Below are positions 25,501 through 36,840 of a stretch of 64,000 nt of DNA, one piece after another (positions within the stretch are counted from its first letter, which is position 1; each line of letters begins with the position of its first letter). The notes under the pieces are model-generated. The model saw only the letters and a program-made list of their open reading frames with translations. It made no database searches and was not told the DNA's origin. Made by a program: the position numbers and the translations under genes. This stretch comes from Calliopsis andreniformis (taxonomy: Eukaryota; Arthropoda; Insecta; Hymenoptera; Andrenidae), in the NCBI RefSeq assembly GCF_051401765.1, contig NC_135071.1, positions 4,938,961 to 5,002,960 of the forward strand, in the 5' to 3' direction.

Positions 25501-26836
25501 GAAGTACAAAAATATTTTAAAACGTGTGATTATGAAAGGACACTACAATGGTTAATCAAAACTGTGTTCCAATAATGTCAGTATGTAAAGTGTAATGTTA
25601 ATGTTTTCATATAAATATTAATATATTACATTGACAGTATAAACATTTTTTATACTGTGTATAAAAATTATATAAATTATACTTTTATTCAGTACCATTC
25701 TACCAATTTCCAAAAACATTTAGAACTACATCATCTAAATAAATCTACAATTGTGATGGTTCAAAAAGAAAGCGATAAGAGAAAAGCTAGTAATCATCAA
25801 ACTACTGTTGTTACGTTATATGTTTTATACATATTAAAATTTTCACAAATTTAATCAGAACTAAGAATTATACTGAAATCGATGTAAGAATATGCTATTA
25901 TGTAAAATAGAACTGTAATCAATATAGGACCATTATAATATTAGTTTTGAAGAACAGTAAGGGTCATTCCATGCAAAATCGGACACTGTTCAAAGTAACA
26001 TCTTGGATCTTGTTCAAATTTGATATATTGTAGTTTTTAGCAATATTTAAATGTATGTGAAAAGATTTTATATTGATTTTACAACTGCTTGAAGTAGAGT
26101 GCTAATTTTTTCAAAAATTGATAACTCCTAAACTAGTAAATGCACCAGAATCAGCTTGTGCACGCTTATAATGAAGGCATTAGAGTACTAAATAAAAATT
26201 ATTCTGTTAAAAAAATTCGTTTTTAACTTTTTTTTTTGTAATTGTTTTAAATACTACCATATGTATGGTAGTATTTAAATGTGTATTTTGCATAAACTAT
26301 TCATAAGTTATTAACTTTATAGTTGACATGCCATCAACATTAGTGGTACCCAATGTACACCACTTTGTATATCAGGGTGGGGGGGTAGTCTTTATCATAT
26401 TATATGTTCAACATAAAACTTGAATTTAAACGAATGTAAAATAAGTAGAGTGAACAATATTATTGCATAGAGTGGCATTAATACAAAGAGTAAGGTCACA
26501 TATGCGAAACTATGATTAGTAAAGTATTAACTTACCACATAGCGTTAACTACAATTACAAAATACAAATCTGATAACTCTATTTTTATGTTTTCATAGAT
26601 ATCCATATAATGCAAGATTAATTCCTGCAACACTGGTAAAATATCTGGATGGAGCAAAATACTGTGTCTGCAGCAGTTCTTGTTTTCAATCATATATAAG
26701 AAAATCTGTAGAATTTAATTTAAGTTTAATAGCTAACAGTGTAAAATCATCAGGAAATATTAGAGTACCATTTGATTGCTATTTTTGTTCAATGCATTGT
26801 TTACGTACAATAAATTCTGTAAAAATACGATACTAA
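22583..26836 (+). CDS. LRR1: LRR1 (PPIL5-type) leucine-rich repeat protein, complete, four exons
   Basis: Substrate receptor of the CUL2 ubiquitin ligase; in vertebrates and nematodes CRL2-LRR1 unloads the CMG helicase at replication termination (family knowledge). Exons 22583-22750, 23695-24225, 24303-24592 and 26599-26836 join in phase to give 408 residues, against about 414 in human. The start MKLHCNVEV matches the family. Exon 2 begins with IENNISQIFTKFIDEGKAT, then leucine-rich repeats (LRILNLSDNQITSLPKEL, LQELHLSQNRL, LKLLDISNNL). Exon 3 carries more (LPQSIGKLTNLKYLDVSKN). The last exon holds a Cys-rich end, CVCSSSCFQSYI and DCYFCSMHC, a likely zinc-binding module. Stop TAA at 26834-26836; AATAAA at 26943-26948. 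The last intron (24593-26598) contains repeat relics. Confidence 0.95.
24658..24800. mobile_element. relic of a CAGGGTG-ended element in an LRR1 intron
   Basis: CAGGGTGGGACATTTAAATG follows a TA dinucleotide (24656-24657). Further in, TTTTGTCAAAATCGGACATT and GGGATGTTCCCGTGAG resemble CATCAAAATCGGAGACTTTC and CGCGATGTTCCC at 39050-39085. The second end was not found, so this is a fragment. Confidence 0.45.
25980..26400. repeat. unclassified repeat sequence in LRR1 intron 3
   Basis: Contains the segment shared with 1793-1880 (see there) and a short perfect palindrome, ACTACCATATGTATGGTAGT, at about 26261-26280. No coding potential. Family unknown. Confidence 0.35.
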
Positions 26837-26839
26837 AAT

Positions 26840-27690
26840 AGGTTTTAAGTTTATAAGCATTTTACTTTTTGCTTTTTGTAACACATATTTACATAAATAA
26901 TTTATTTCCTTGTAACTGAATAGAAGAACACAAATTCTATTAAATAAATATTTTTAATATTATTTTACATCTGATTAAATTAATTGTTAATCAAGTAACT
27001 CAACTTCTGTTTAACTGCAACAAAATATCAAAATGTATTTTATTATTAGAACATGTTCACTATAAATACTATTACAGTATTAGTCATTAGTTCAACTTCA
27101 ACTATATTAAAAATAAAAGATTTCATCCTATAAATTGACAATTTTAAGTAGAAAGATTAGATTGTGCGAGGTTGCTTATTATTATTACTACTCTTTGTTA
27201 TTACAGTATTGCCTCGATACAAGTAAATTGCTCGGGAAACAAAGCGGTATTGTATTGAGAGCTGGATACTACATATTTGGCCCGCCTTTGTTTTACTCCC
27301 TTGGTGGCTGTCGCAGGGGCAAGGAGCGAGACACGCGTGACAGATACAAGTCGTAAAGATACAAATTGTTTAGTTCAGTGTGACTTGTGTTGAAGAAACG
27401 GGAATAGATGTATTTTTCTCACACTACCTCTTACGTACCCTATCCGCGATTTCAGTTGAAGAAATACATTCCGATTTTATTCATTTTCACTTACTCTTAA
27501 TTGACATATGTGTATACACATGTATATCATATAAAAATTACTTTAGTATGATTATTCTAATATTTAAGGATAATTATGGGAAACTGAAAAATATATAGGA
27601 AGAAGAAATAGGAAGAAATTATTTTTAAAGCAGATTTCAAGTATAAATTACATATTTCCTTTTTCTTTTTCATTTTAGTATTTATTGTAT
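26840..27690. other. LRR1 downstream region, no gene; possible pogo/Tigger-like fragment
   Basis: Intergenic. Bases about 27205-27365 begin CAGTATTGCCTCGATACAAG and resemble 33745-33830 (CAGTACTGCCTCGATACGAG). The CAGTAnTGCCTCG form recalls the tips of pogo/Tigger elements; that family link is from memory and weak. No other feature was recognised. Confidence 0.35.
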
Positions 27691-27697
27691 TCAAACG

Positions 27698-28414
27698 GCC
27701 TAACTGAATAAGGAGGTCAAAAATGCCTCCAAACCAAATTCGGCTTGCGATGAGTCGTTCGGTAGTTTATCACAAAAAACTAGTTTGTGCCAATTTTCAA
27801 TCTTCCATCTCAACCTGGGGATTAGTAATGGGGGTAAACAGAAAACCACGTTTTTTGGAAATTACTCGTACTTTATTGAATAAAAAATTCGACAAAAAAT
27901 CGGAAATGTTTCGAGAAATGCATTCCAAAATTATTTTTATAAATTTTATTTTGAAATGTTCTCAAAAATCATTTAAAAGTAAATGTTGATAATTATTACA
28001 TAGTCAAAAATTGAAAAAAAAATATAATAATGAGTATAAAAAATAATGACCCCAAAAAGGGGCTCAAACCTGTGGTTAAAAAGCACGTAGAGGTTTGGCA
28101 GGGAACGCTCTGTCGCTGCATCACTGATGCCGTTGGGAATAAAGCATCGATATTTCAGAACATACCTCGCTTAGTATAGTTTTCATCGGACGAGTTTTAT
28201 TTTCTGTAATTCTTATGTTATTTTCCTGAGTGCAAAAACATTAAATATTGCACAAAACACTTATCTTTTAAAGAGTGTACGAAAATTCGGTGTACATGTT
28301 ACGCTGGCGCAAAAGAAACGATGAAAACATCGGCTTTTGATTTTTTTAACTATGGCGCACCAAACCGAAAAATCTGAAACACGCTGCACTTTTGACCTCC
28401 TTATTCGGTTAGGC
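27698..28414. mobile_element. non-autonomous DNA transposon with 30-bp inverted ends
   Basis: A 717-base unit whose ends are 30-base inverted repeats differing at two positions: GGCCTAACTGAATAAGGAGG... at 27698-27727 and its reverse at 28385-28414. No target duplication was evident. The 88-codon open frame at 27723 starts inside the terminal repeat and matches nothing I know. On the minus strand, about 28045-28130 carries tRNA-like promoter boxes (GATGCAGCGACAGAGCG and GGTTTGAGCCCC), so part of it may be SINE-derived. Confidence 0.7.
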
Positions 28415-28635
28415 CCTTTGGTATATATTTTATAAATTAAATAAGGTAATTGTTTGGGATTAGGGCCTCCTCACTAATTTTTTTGCGCCTTTGCTACGTT
28501 GTAGGTTTTGATGTGTAGATTAAGAATCTGAAAGAAAAAATTGTCGCTCGCTTCCTGTTTTTGAAATATAAAAATTTATATTACAATGCGGGCGCTGCCG
28601 TATCAGATATACAGTACTGGCAGAATGGAGCTAAT

Positions 28636-28666
28636 GCGCATGCGCGAGTTCTGCGGGGATATAAAA
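28636..28666 (+). promoter_or_regulatory. promoter-like block: NRF-1-type site and TATA box
   Basis: GCGCATGCGC (28636-28645) fits the NRF-1/erect wing consensus core, and TATAAAA lies at 28660-28666. The ATG of the following open frame is about 70 bases further on. Similar GCGCATGCGC strings occur in the foldback elements at about 21557 and 49729, so the motif is not specific to this site. Confidence 0.4.
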
Positions 28667-28734
28667 CGCTCATGTCTGCTTTTCAAAGCTTGAAAATCTA
28701 GCAAAAATAGTTTACCACACTGGCAGGATATTCG

Positions 28735-29049
28735 ATGAGTCAGATAATGAACAACCCTTGGCTATTGCTTCAAGATTTAATTGGAAATGCGAGTGAGTGG
28801 CCCTTGTTTATTCAGCAAACATTTGGGAACAGAAATCTCAATGATCACAACAGAATGATCATTGTAAATTTCTGTTACCTAAATGGAGTTGCCAAAGTCG
28901 TCCTCCATGAGATATTACAATTTACCTTTAAAAAGAACTACACGACAAGAAGGCGATATGAAATAGCAGCTCGCCATAAATATTTGGCCGATGTAACGTA
29001 TGGAGAAGAAAGGCGGAAGCGCGTGTATTCCTATTTCGATGTTCCATAA
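28735..29049 (+). CDS. unrecognised 104-residue open frame
   Basis: An intronless frame of 104 residues starting MSQIMNNPWLLLQDL. The middle (NDHNRMIIVNFCYLNGVAK) is mixed hydrophobic. The second half is strongly basic: KKNYTTRRRYEIAARHKYL and GEERRKRVYSYF. There is no signal peptide or membrane helix. A TATA box and a GCGCATGCGC motif lie about 70-100 bases upstream, the intergenic spacing expected of a compact gene. It sits between two transposons and may be a protein carried by one of them, a captured viral gene or a chance frame. Composition looks like real protein rather than translated AT-rich DNA. I cannot assign a function. Confidence 0.45.
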   Translation: MSQIMNNPWLLLQDLIGNASEWPLFIQQTFGNRNLNDHNRMIIVNFCYLNGVAKVVLHEILQFTFKKNYTTRRRYEIAARHKYLADVTYGEERRKRVYSYFDVP

Positions 29050-30863
29050 AAGAATGTTTTACTTAAATTGGGATACACATCCCAGAACATAAACAATCAA
29101 TATTGATTGTTAAAAAACAGATCTTTTCAGAGCCACAATAATTAACGTAGAAATACAATACGTATTTGGTTTAACTTCACCATGTGTTTTGAAATATTTA
29201 TAAAGAAATTATTTTTTACATAAACATATAGGTATTGACTTCTTTGCTTCTGGAAATAAAAAGAAATAGTTTGACTGCAGCCCCTGCTTTATAAATATAT
29301 AAGTTCATATGCTTGCTCTATATTGCAAATTATTAAAGTAGATATTGTACATGTTTGCTTTACCAGTACATACACTAATATGTTTGCTACGTATTGCAGA
29401 CTTTAACGGCTAGTATTATAAAAGGTTCCTCTAAAAGAACATATTGCAATGTCTGCTGCATGCAACAAATTGACAAAACAAGCATAGTTAATAATATTTA
29501 CTTTATTAGTTTGGCGCATCGATGAAAACCAACTGCAGACTCCTTGTGTTTTGAGCTGTGTACGTGCGCTTACCCAAGCAAAGAAAGTCATACGCGATGA
29601 GCGAGAGAGACAAACGGTTTCGCAAATTACACTCTACGTCTCGACACTTGCATAAATGAATTTTTCGCGGGTACAGAACCTACGAGTAGACTTCACTACA
29701 GGGTGCTCTGGTCCGTTTAAACTCCAATAAACACTATACGTTGAGAAAACTGTAAAATTACAAACTGTAAGCATGAAACAGACACTGCTGTAAACAAGCA
29801 AGATGGCTACCGAAGTGACAATTTTGCAAATATCTCACGATTTAATGGTTTTTTAACTCATAGCACACCAGACTACCCTTCCTTGGATTAGCACAATATC
29901 GTGGAAATGCGATTTTCCTCAATTTAACACTTCTGGAAGGCGTAAAGTGTAATATTCATTGTGCACCCATTTTGACAGAAAAATAGTTGAACGATTTGCC
30001 GTTAGAAGCGTTCATGGTATATCTCAACCAATTTGGTCATATTACCATCAGCATCGATGAAAATACAGATCAGTCGATAAATGTAATCTAGAATTTAACA
30101 GCTGAATGGCGTATTCATCAAATACACGAATCAGACAGACAGATATGTATGTACATTAGGGTGGACCTTAGCTATACTTGACAAAAGTTATTTTGCTAGA
30201 TTCTTTTAGTCTCACTCCTCAAAATTGTGACACTTGCTAAGAAAATGATTTGGAAAAAATTTGGGGTCAATTGGAGCATGGGAAATGGACGCGCATCAAA
30301 TTTGAAAATTTTTTAATTTTTTAATTTGAACATAAATATATGTTGTGATATATCGTTGAATTTGTCTTTTCTTTCTCTTTAAAGATACACACATAACATA
30401 AACAGTTATTAATAGAAAAAACACCCGTGACCTTGAAAACTCGAAAAAATGACCTTGAAAAAAAATTTTTTTATCATTATATTCACATTCTTATATCCTA
30501 CAACTTTTGTTTAAAGAGTTTTTTAATATATTCATAACTAACAAAGATATTAAATTAATTAATACGCTCCAAAAAAAAAAGAGTTCCAAGATCGAAAAAA
30601 AAAATTATTATAGACATTATGGAAAATATGAAAAGAAATGACATCAAAGTATTTCGTCCAAGATTTGCTAACGGACTCGTCAGTAGGACCAGCATATCCT
30701 GTCTTAATTCTTGATACAACATCTTACGTTGCTTGCCTGGAATTGAAGGTATTGTGTAAGTTTTTAAATTATGTATACAAATGTAGTAAGCGTTGCGTCC
30801 CAGATCTGCTTGTGGACGTTCGGTAAGACCATGCAGATCCTGCCCTAGACGCGACTGTGTTAA

Positions 30864-30965
30864 CCCTTTCGAATAAATTACAAAAATAAAGTGTAATGCA
30901 TACATCAACAATAGTTTAAAAACCCTAGTGAGACATATACATACATCTCGCTGGTCACGAAAAGG
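30864..30965. mobile_element. tiny piggyBac-type MITE, 102 bases
   Basis: CCCTTTCG at the left and CGAAAAGG at the right, flanked by TTAA at 30860-30863 and 30966-30969. It sits inside the larger transposon exactly at the end of its coding frame, whose TAA stop is part of the TTAA target. Confidence 0.7.
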
Positions 30966-31655
30966 TTAACAAGCAGTTTTCAACAAAAACTGCTTTAATA
31001 CCGACAAAAATGTTGTCGGTATTAAAAATCTTTGGAAGAATCGTCTGGAATTTGGAGAAATAAAATATTCCACTTTTTTGTCCATATAGTGATGCACATC
31101 CTTCGAAACGATTTTATATTTTTTAATGCATTCTTTATCGTCACTATCTGTACTGGCATTTATTGCCTCTACCATTTGCACTTTCGTTTCATATGGTACG
31201 GCACTATCGAAAAATGACAATGCAGCCGTTTCTGGTGCCAAGTACCATAAATGGTTAATTAATTTGTTCATTGCAGTACGGCTTATTGTATCATCAATTT
31301 GACGATAAGCGCACAAATTTTGTAAAAATTCTAAATCTTGCCGCGGAGCTTCTACTGCGATTGGAGCTTGCATCCACACTTTTAAGTATAAATTGGCAAG
31401 GAAAATACAAATGTCGCGAATCCCAGTGGTCTCTTCGCTAGTCAAAGTAAATTCTTTTCTGAATAAATATATTTTTAAACAATATGTTGCCTTGGCCATC
31501 CATCGAGCGTGATGAAAAGCTCCCGGAGCTCGGAAAGCATAATTTTTTGCAAAATTTCCGCCTAAGAACATAATTGTGAGTTCCAGAAATTCTCGGTAAT
31601 GTTCCCATGGTTGCTGTTTGTGTTTTAAAGTCTGCATTGCAAACTCACATTTCAA
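30966..31655 (-). pseudogene. transposon protein, C-terminal fragment (229 codons)
   Basis: The long open frame of the 30157-31817 element, read on the minus strand. It contains LGGNFAKNYAFRAPGAFHHA, ARWMAKATYCLKIYLFRKEF and LINHLWYLAPETAALSFFD. I recall similar frames (RAPGA-x-H-x-ARWMAK-x-IY) as repeated, transposon-borne proteins in many arthropod genomes, but I cannot name the superfamily with certainty. The first Met is unlikely to be the true start: stop codons lie just upstream and the element ends 160 bases further, so the N-terminal part with any catalytic core is gone. The frame itself is intact, suggesting recent mobility with help from a full-length relative. Confidence 0.65.
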
Positions 31656-32679
31656 TATATTTACGAATTAAGCATTTAAGAAACAAATTTGATGGGCGTC
31701 CATTTCCCATGATCCAATCGACCCTAAATTTTTTCCAGATCATTTTCTCAACAAGTGTCACAATTCTGGGGGGTGAGGTTGAAAAAATTTTTTGGTCCAA
31801 AAATAAGGTCCACCCTAATGTACATACATATTACAATTCTGCCCATCAGGAAAACTCGAACAAATCCAGCTCCAGCCGAGATTTTGATTCTTACTAATAA
31901 GAGAACATCGCGAAGTGAAAGTCTCCGATTTTGATGAAACTTTGTAGGATTGTAGAATAGCCGAAAATATTCGACACGTATTTTTTTTATTGCTTCTAAT
32001 TCATCTAAAGGGTGTGAAAACCACCCCCAAAGTTGGGGGTGGAAAACATATTTCGTTCAATATCTCCAAAATTAGTGCGTGTAGCAAAATGATATACATG
32101 GGGCGATTGTGTATTTTTGAACGAAGAATCCACCTATGTAAATACTTCTTAAAAATATCAATTTATTTAAAAAATATATTAAAAAATAGTATATTGTCGT
32201 TGTTTTCACTGACTACATGCTGATCGATCGTTTTGTAAATTTGTATGCAAATACTATGAACCAAAACACGAAATACGGCTAAACTAGAATTTTGAATTTT
32301 TACGTTATAAATCAAATAATAACATTCCTAGTTAGACTACATTTTGTGCGAAATTGGGCCCTGAAACGAGTGATTTTACGAAAAACATATGTCCTTATAA
32401 TGTTTTTTCATTATATTATGGTACATGTTGTTTATTGTTCACTAAATGTATAAATAATAACATTGCTAATGAATACTCCCAACGTTTTGCACTTGTTGCA
32501 AACAGTACGAGAGGTTCAGTGTGAGTGACCTTTGCATCGATGAAAATGTAGCAAGTAAAGATGGTTTACAAATCATTATCCTTTAATAGTTATTATCTTC
32601 TATATACGAACAACTGGAATTGCATACAAATTTGTATTTGCATACAAATTTGCAAAACGATCGATCAGCATGTAGTTAA

Positions 32680-32904
32680 CCCTTAAATGCGCAACATCTC
32701 CAGTTTAAACAAAAAATCATGTACATTATTTAGACACTAAAAATAATTGGCGTGCATAATTGGTTTAAAGCTTCTATTAGAAGTTTAATCTGATTAATTT
32801 TAATAAGAAGGTATTTTTAGTCTACAATTCATTTTGCATCAGTCTTTTGATTTTAGAAGGCATTTTATGGATGATTCATATGTGTAACAATTTACATTAA
32901 AGGG
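32680..32904. mobile_element. piggyBac-type MITE, 225 bases
   Basis: Ends CCCTTAAATG and CATTAAAGGG, flanked by TTAA at 32676-32679 and 32905-32908. It inserted into the left arm of the giant inverted repeat; the right arm has different sequence at this place. Confidence 0.75.
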
Positions 32905-33540
32905 TTAAAAAGTATGAATGAATGAATAAATAGTATGAATTTAATGAATTGTTTATTCTATACATAAAAGTTTTACTTTTGTATCTGCCCACAATTATGA
33001 AAGTGGTCCAAGTCGTATATTTCTTATTTTGGGATATTGAAAGGATTACATTTGAATAAATTGGAAAATATTTCTATATTACATAACATTGTAATCTAGA
33101 ATTTTATTACTCTTGATTAATGAAAATTTGTTATGAATGTGAAATTTTGCGTGAATCCCATACGAAAATGTTTTTAAACTTAGACCACTTTCATAATTAT
33201 GGGTACATATATATTGTCTCATTCGTAATACTCTTTCTTTCTTGCTCGCACCGTACATTTCTATATTCCGCATGAAGCAAAATATCGGCTCAAGGCGTAT
33301 TCAGTAGAGATTTACTGATGGATAAGATTGTAATTGATGTGGCAACAGCGTGACAGAACTTTCCTACGATGCGATTTGGCAATTATACCTTCGCACTTCT
33401 CATTTGTAATTCAACAAGATAACGCTAAATGCCACATTATCAAATGTCTCATGTGTAAATTATGTTTTCATTAATGCCCGTTTCTTCGCAACAGCGCTTC
33501 GATCGATTCGGAGTAGGCCCCGAAGGAGTCTGCCCTCTTA

Positions 33541-34722
33541 ATTCTAATAACAGCTGAATCACTTTAAGTTTGCTACATTTAAATTCCATATAGTATTAAG
33601 ACAAAGAATGTACATAATTTGATATAGAAATGCAATAAATAGTACTCATAATACATGTCTCTCTAATAAGTTACTTATAGTTATATTAAACACCATATCG
33701 TTATATTTTCAAAAATTACCTACGTATTTTTCATCCTTTGTACAGTACTGCCTCGATACGAGTGAACCTTTCGGCTATCGATACAAGCGCGTCGCTATCC
33801 CACCACTTTGATTGTAGTTTGCCACGGCGATAATAGGTACAGACAAATAAATTTCGCTTGATACGGTCGCAACAGCACCTTTGTTATTTGTAATAAAAGA
33901 CAAATTAGAATATTTTTCTCTCACTCTACACGCTTGTGGTCCTTGCCTTAGCAATTTAAATAGCTGAAATACGTTTCACTTTCATTTTTTTCATTCTTCA
34001 ATTCATTCGCTTACCTCTCTCAATTTATATTTAACAATACAATAATTATTTTATGTTCCTATACAAATGTTTAATACTATAAATATAAATGAATAATTAT
34101 TTTAATTTTTAAGGGTAATTATGAGATAGGTATTGAAAAAGAAAAGTAACGATACTTGGAATGTTTATCATAGTATTGATTTAATGAAGAAATAATGCAA
34201 GAAAAATGTATACTGTTTCGAAAGTAGTATTTAATAGGATAGAAATTAAATATTTACTTTTTCTATTTTCAGTATTTATTCAAATTTGCTATGTTTTCCA
34301 TAAATTAAACCCAAATATTGTTACGTACGAAGAATATTTTCCGTTACTCTTCCAAATATTTGAGTCTCTGCCTGTTAAAAGGAAACGCCCTAGCATTCTC
34401 AATTTTTTGTTTATCTTAATGCGAGCGCAACTCCGATCAGCTGGGCAACAATCACGACGCTGTAACAACAAATTTTCTTATATGGAAATTCCTAATGAAT
34501 CCCCCACTCATTTTTTGGCCTATATAAACCCCCCGTACCGTTACGTTGACAGTCAAGTTTGTCAGAGTTGGTTGCTACTCAGTTAGATCCAGCATAAGTT
34601 CCCTTTCGAATTTATAGTTTAACCTCATAGAATCCACGAGTCGGCAGAAATTCTATCTGGCAATTTCTACGACCACTCGTGTTGACTAGAAAAAGGGGAT
34701 AAACTTTGCAAAAAGTAACTAA
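33541..34722. other. centre of the giant inverted repeat, left part; no firm gene
   Basis: Contains a possible pogo/Tigger-like start at about 33745 (CAGTACTGCCTCGATACGAG) and a TATA-like stretch, CCTATATAAACC, at about 34518-34530. The 126-codon frame at 34206-34586 is not recognisable and overlaps the TATA-like stretch. No gene is called. Confidence 0.4.
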
Positions 34723-34895
34723 ATCTCAACAAAAACACTGTTAGTGTAAAAATATGCGCCAAATACATTCACAGAAATTGTGTTTATTTCGATCCCAACA
34801 AAAACGTTGCTAGTGTATCCCAACGAAAACACTATCAGTGTTTCCTAACAAAAACACTATTGTCAACAAAAACATCGTCAATGTAAAAATGTACA
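34723..34895. repeat. short imperfect repeats of an AACAAAAACACTnTnAGTGT unit
   Basis: About six drifted copies of a unit near 25 bases, such as CAACAAAAACACTGTTAGTG, CCCAACAAAAACGTTGCTAG and AACGAAAACACTATCAGTGT. Each unit contains a small inverted repeat (ACACT...AGTGT). A single similar stretch is found near 37245 in the opposite orientation. Confidence 0.5.
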
Positions 34896-35126
34896 CCCAG
34901 TACAAGTATCGCTTTAGGAGCCATACACAAATTGAAAAATTAAACTTAAGATGTATTTGGCGGGCCCTTTTGCGAAGAAAGTGTTTTTACCAGGCCTGAA
35001 TTGAAGAGGAAGAAGGGACTAAGAGAGACTAGAGAGACTAGGGAAGACTAGAAAGTCTATAACTTCTAGCTAGTACATCAAGAATCTCGGTAGAAACTCG
35101 CGCCAAGTTCCTCGCCCACTGATATA

Positions 35127-36246
35127 CAGGGTGTAACAAAAATGTCGCAGTTCCTTAAAAGGGGTGATTCAGGGGGTGATTTGAAACAACTTTTTCCTTA
35201 GCGAAAATGTAAGCTGAGGCTTCGTTAACGAGTTATTAATGAAAAACACCGGCCAATGAGAGCGCGAGTTTGCCGTTCGAGCGACTGCGGTAGCGTTGGG
35301 TACGCGCTGGGCGCTACGGTTGTACTCCGAACAAGAAAGTCGACATGCGTCGAAGGAAAAGCATTAGTGTGAAAATATTTGCATAACGTATAAACGAAAA
35401 AGCAATGCAACAAAAGAAATGAACGGAGAATTGGAGAATTAACGTTGAAGATAGAAACGTTGAAAGTAGTCTGCGTTAGATTTAAAAAATAATAATCATT
35501 AATGAATTAAATGCAATTCATCTGTAGTTTGTAAATCTGTGTCACTGGGTCACTGTATCGATACTGGTCATCGACCTCTGGAATGGTTTATGGCAGGGTA
35601 GAATTTTTCCAAAGAAGCTCCTTGTACCCCCCACGTAGTTTAAGCACCTCAGACCTTCTTTGTTCGGACACTCCGAGATCATGTCTCCTTCGAAACCAAA
35701 GCAATAAAGCCATAAATTACCTAAACGCGTGCCCTAGCATAAACCATTTCGACGGTCGATGACCAGGATCGGTACAGTGACCCAGTGACGCAGGTTTACA
35801 AACTACAGGTGAAGTTTGTTCTCTTCTTCCTTTATTTTTCGTTGTATTGCTTTTTCGTTTATACGTTATGCGAATAAGAGATTTACATATTCGTATTTTT
35901 ACGTTGCACGTACTTTTCCTCGATTTTAAGTAATTATTCACTTCAAGTGATAAACAAAAAAAGGACTCGGTGTTATTTATTATGTCGCTTTCAGTTTTCA
36001 TACTAATGCTATTTTCTTCGATGTATGACGACTTTCTTGTTCGGAGTACAACTGTAGCATCTAGCGCGCGTACCCAACGCTACCGCGGTCGCTCGGGCGG
36101 CAAACTCGCGCTCTTATTGGCCGGTGTTTTTCGTTAATAACTCGTTAACGAAGCCTCATCTTACATTTTCGCTAAGGAAAAAGTTGTTTCAAATCACCCC
36201 CTAAATCACCCCTTTTAAGGAACTGCGACATTTTTGTTACACCCTG
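35127..36246. mobile_element. foldback element, CAGGGTGTAACAAAAATGTCG family
   Basis: Inverted arms of about 225 bases (35127-35350 and 36015-36246) begin CAGGGTGTAACAAAAATGTC and include GAAGCCTCATCTTACATTTT and GGCCAATGAGAGCGCGAGTT. TA flanks both ends (35125-35126, 36247-36248). The internal part contains facing copies of a GATCGGTACAGTGACCCAGT-type motif that also occurs in the 2334-5034 and 39359-42656 elements. No transposase frame. Confidence 0.85.
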
Positions 36247-36250
36247 TATA

Positions 36251-36840
36251 TACTATGGATACGAGATGCCGAGAAACAGATTGATGTGGCTTTACATGCC
36301 AGCGCCGCCAAGTTAGACACTGGTGTACTACATTCCCCCGGTTGCGCGTTAGGGAGAACGATGATTTTGTTTCGTAGCGTGGTTTGGCGTGTTTTTTGGG
36401 AGCGTGTATTTACTGTTTATCGTGGTTTGTCGTGCATGTTTGATATTTAGTGAATTTTCGGAGTTAGCAGATATGTTATCTATGTATAACAATGAAAAAA
36501 TTATAATAATGTTTGGCAACATTTTTAAATTTACTATTCACTTTCTGCGAACTTCAATAATCATGACTTCTGTTTCTTTTATATTATATTTATATATTTA
36601 TTTTATTATTTTCATGAATATCATTTTTTGCAACTAGTTTTTCTAACTTTAACCCTCATACAAACAGTTCGTATTACTCTGTTATATCAATACGCGTCTC
36701 TTGTAAATTCAATCTTTCGAATTTCGCGCCAGTTCCGTTAGTACACTGGTGTCTAACTTGGCGGCGCTTGCATGTAAAGCCACTATCAATTCGTATCAGC
36801 CGCAACACGGCTGGCTTATGGCAATCTTGTATCCATAGTA
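36251..36840. mobile_element. small foldback element, TACTATGGATAC ends
   Basis: About 590 bases. TACTATGGATAC at 36251-36262 is repeated inverted at 36829-36840, and the arms continue with TGGCTTTACATGC and CGCCGCCAAGTTAGACAC on both sides. It directly abuts the preceding foldback element. The 82-codon hydrophobic frame at 36389-36637 is in the AT-rich loop and is probably chance. Confidence 0.7.

Larger units (their letters stand above)
30157..31817 (-). mobile_element. DNA transposon, TAGGGTGGACC ends, 8-bp target duplication
   Basis: A 1661-base unit with inverted ends TAGGGTGGACCTTA / TAAGGTCCACCCTA and a larger imperfect inverted subterminal match (for example CATGGGAAATGGACG with CGTCCATTTCCCATG). 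The flanks repeat ATGTACAT at 30149-30156 and 31818-31825. The right arm of the giant inverted repeat lacks it at the same point (around 39170), serving as an empty site. An 8-bp duplication occurs with hAT-like and P-like elements. It encodes the C-terminal part of a protein at 30966-31655 and is internally deleted. Confidence 0.8.

Noticed and set aside
28045..28130. Possible functional tRNA gene on the minus strand
   Set aside because: Box-like sequences exist, but the stems do not pair and no proper anticodon arm forms.
31990..32223. 77-codon open frame repeated without change at 38762-38995
   Set aside because: Both lie in the nearly identical block of the giant inverted repeat; DNA identity alone explains the match. 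The composition is that of translated AT-rich sequence.
34206..34586. 126-codon open frame in the centre of the giant inverted repeat
   Set aside because: No family resemblance, and it overlaps a TATA-like stretch and a region that changes composition sharply; likely chance.
36389..36637. 82-codon hydrophobic open frame
   Set aside because: Located in the AT-rich loop of a small foldback element, with no recognisable motif and no promoter.
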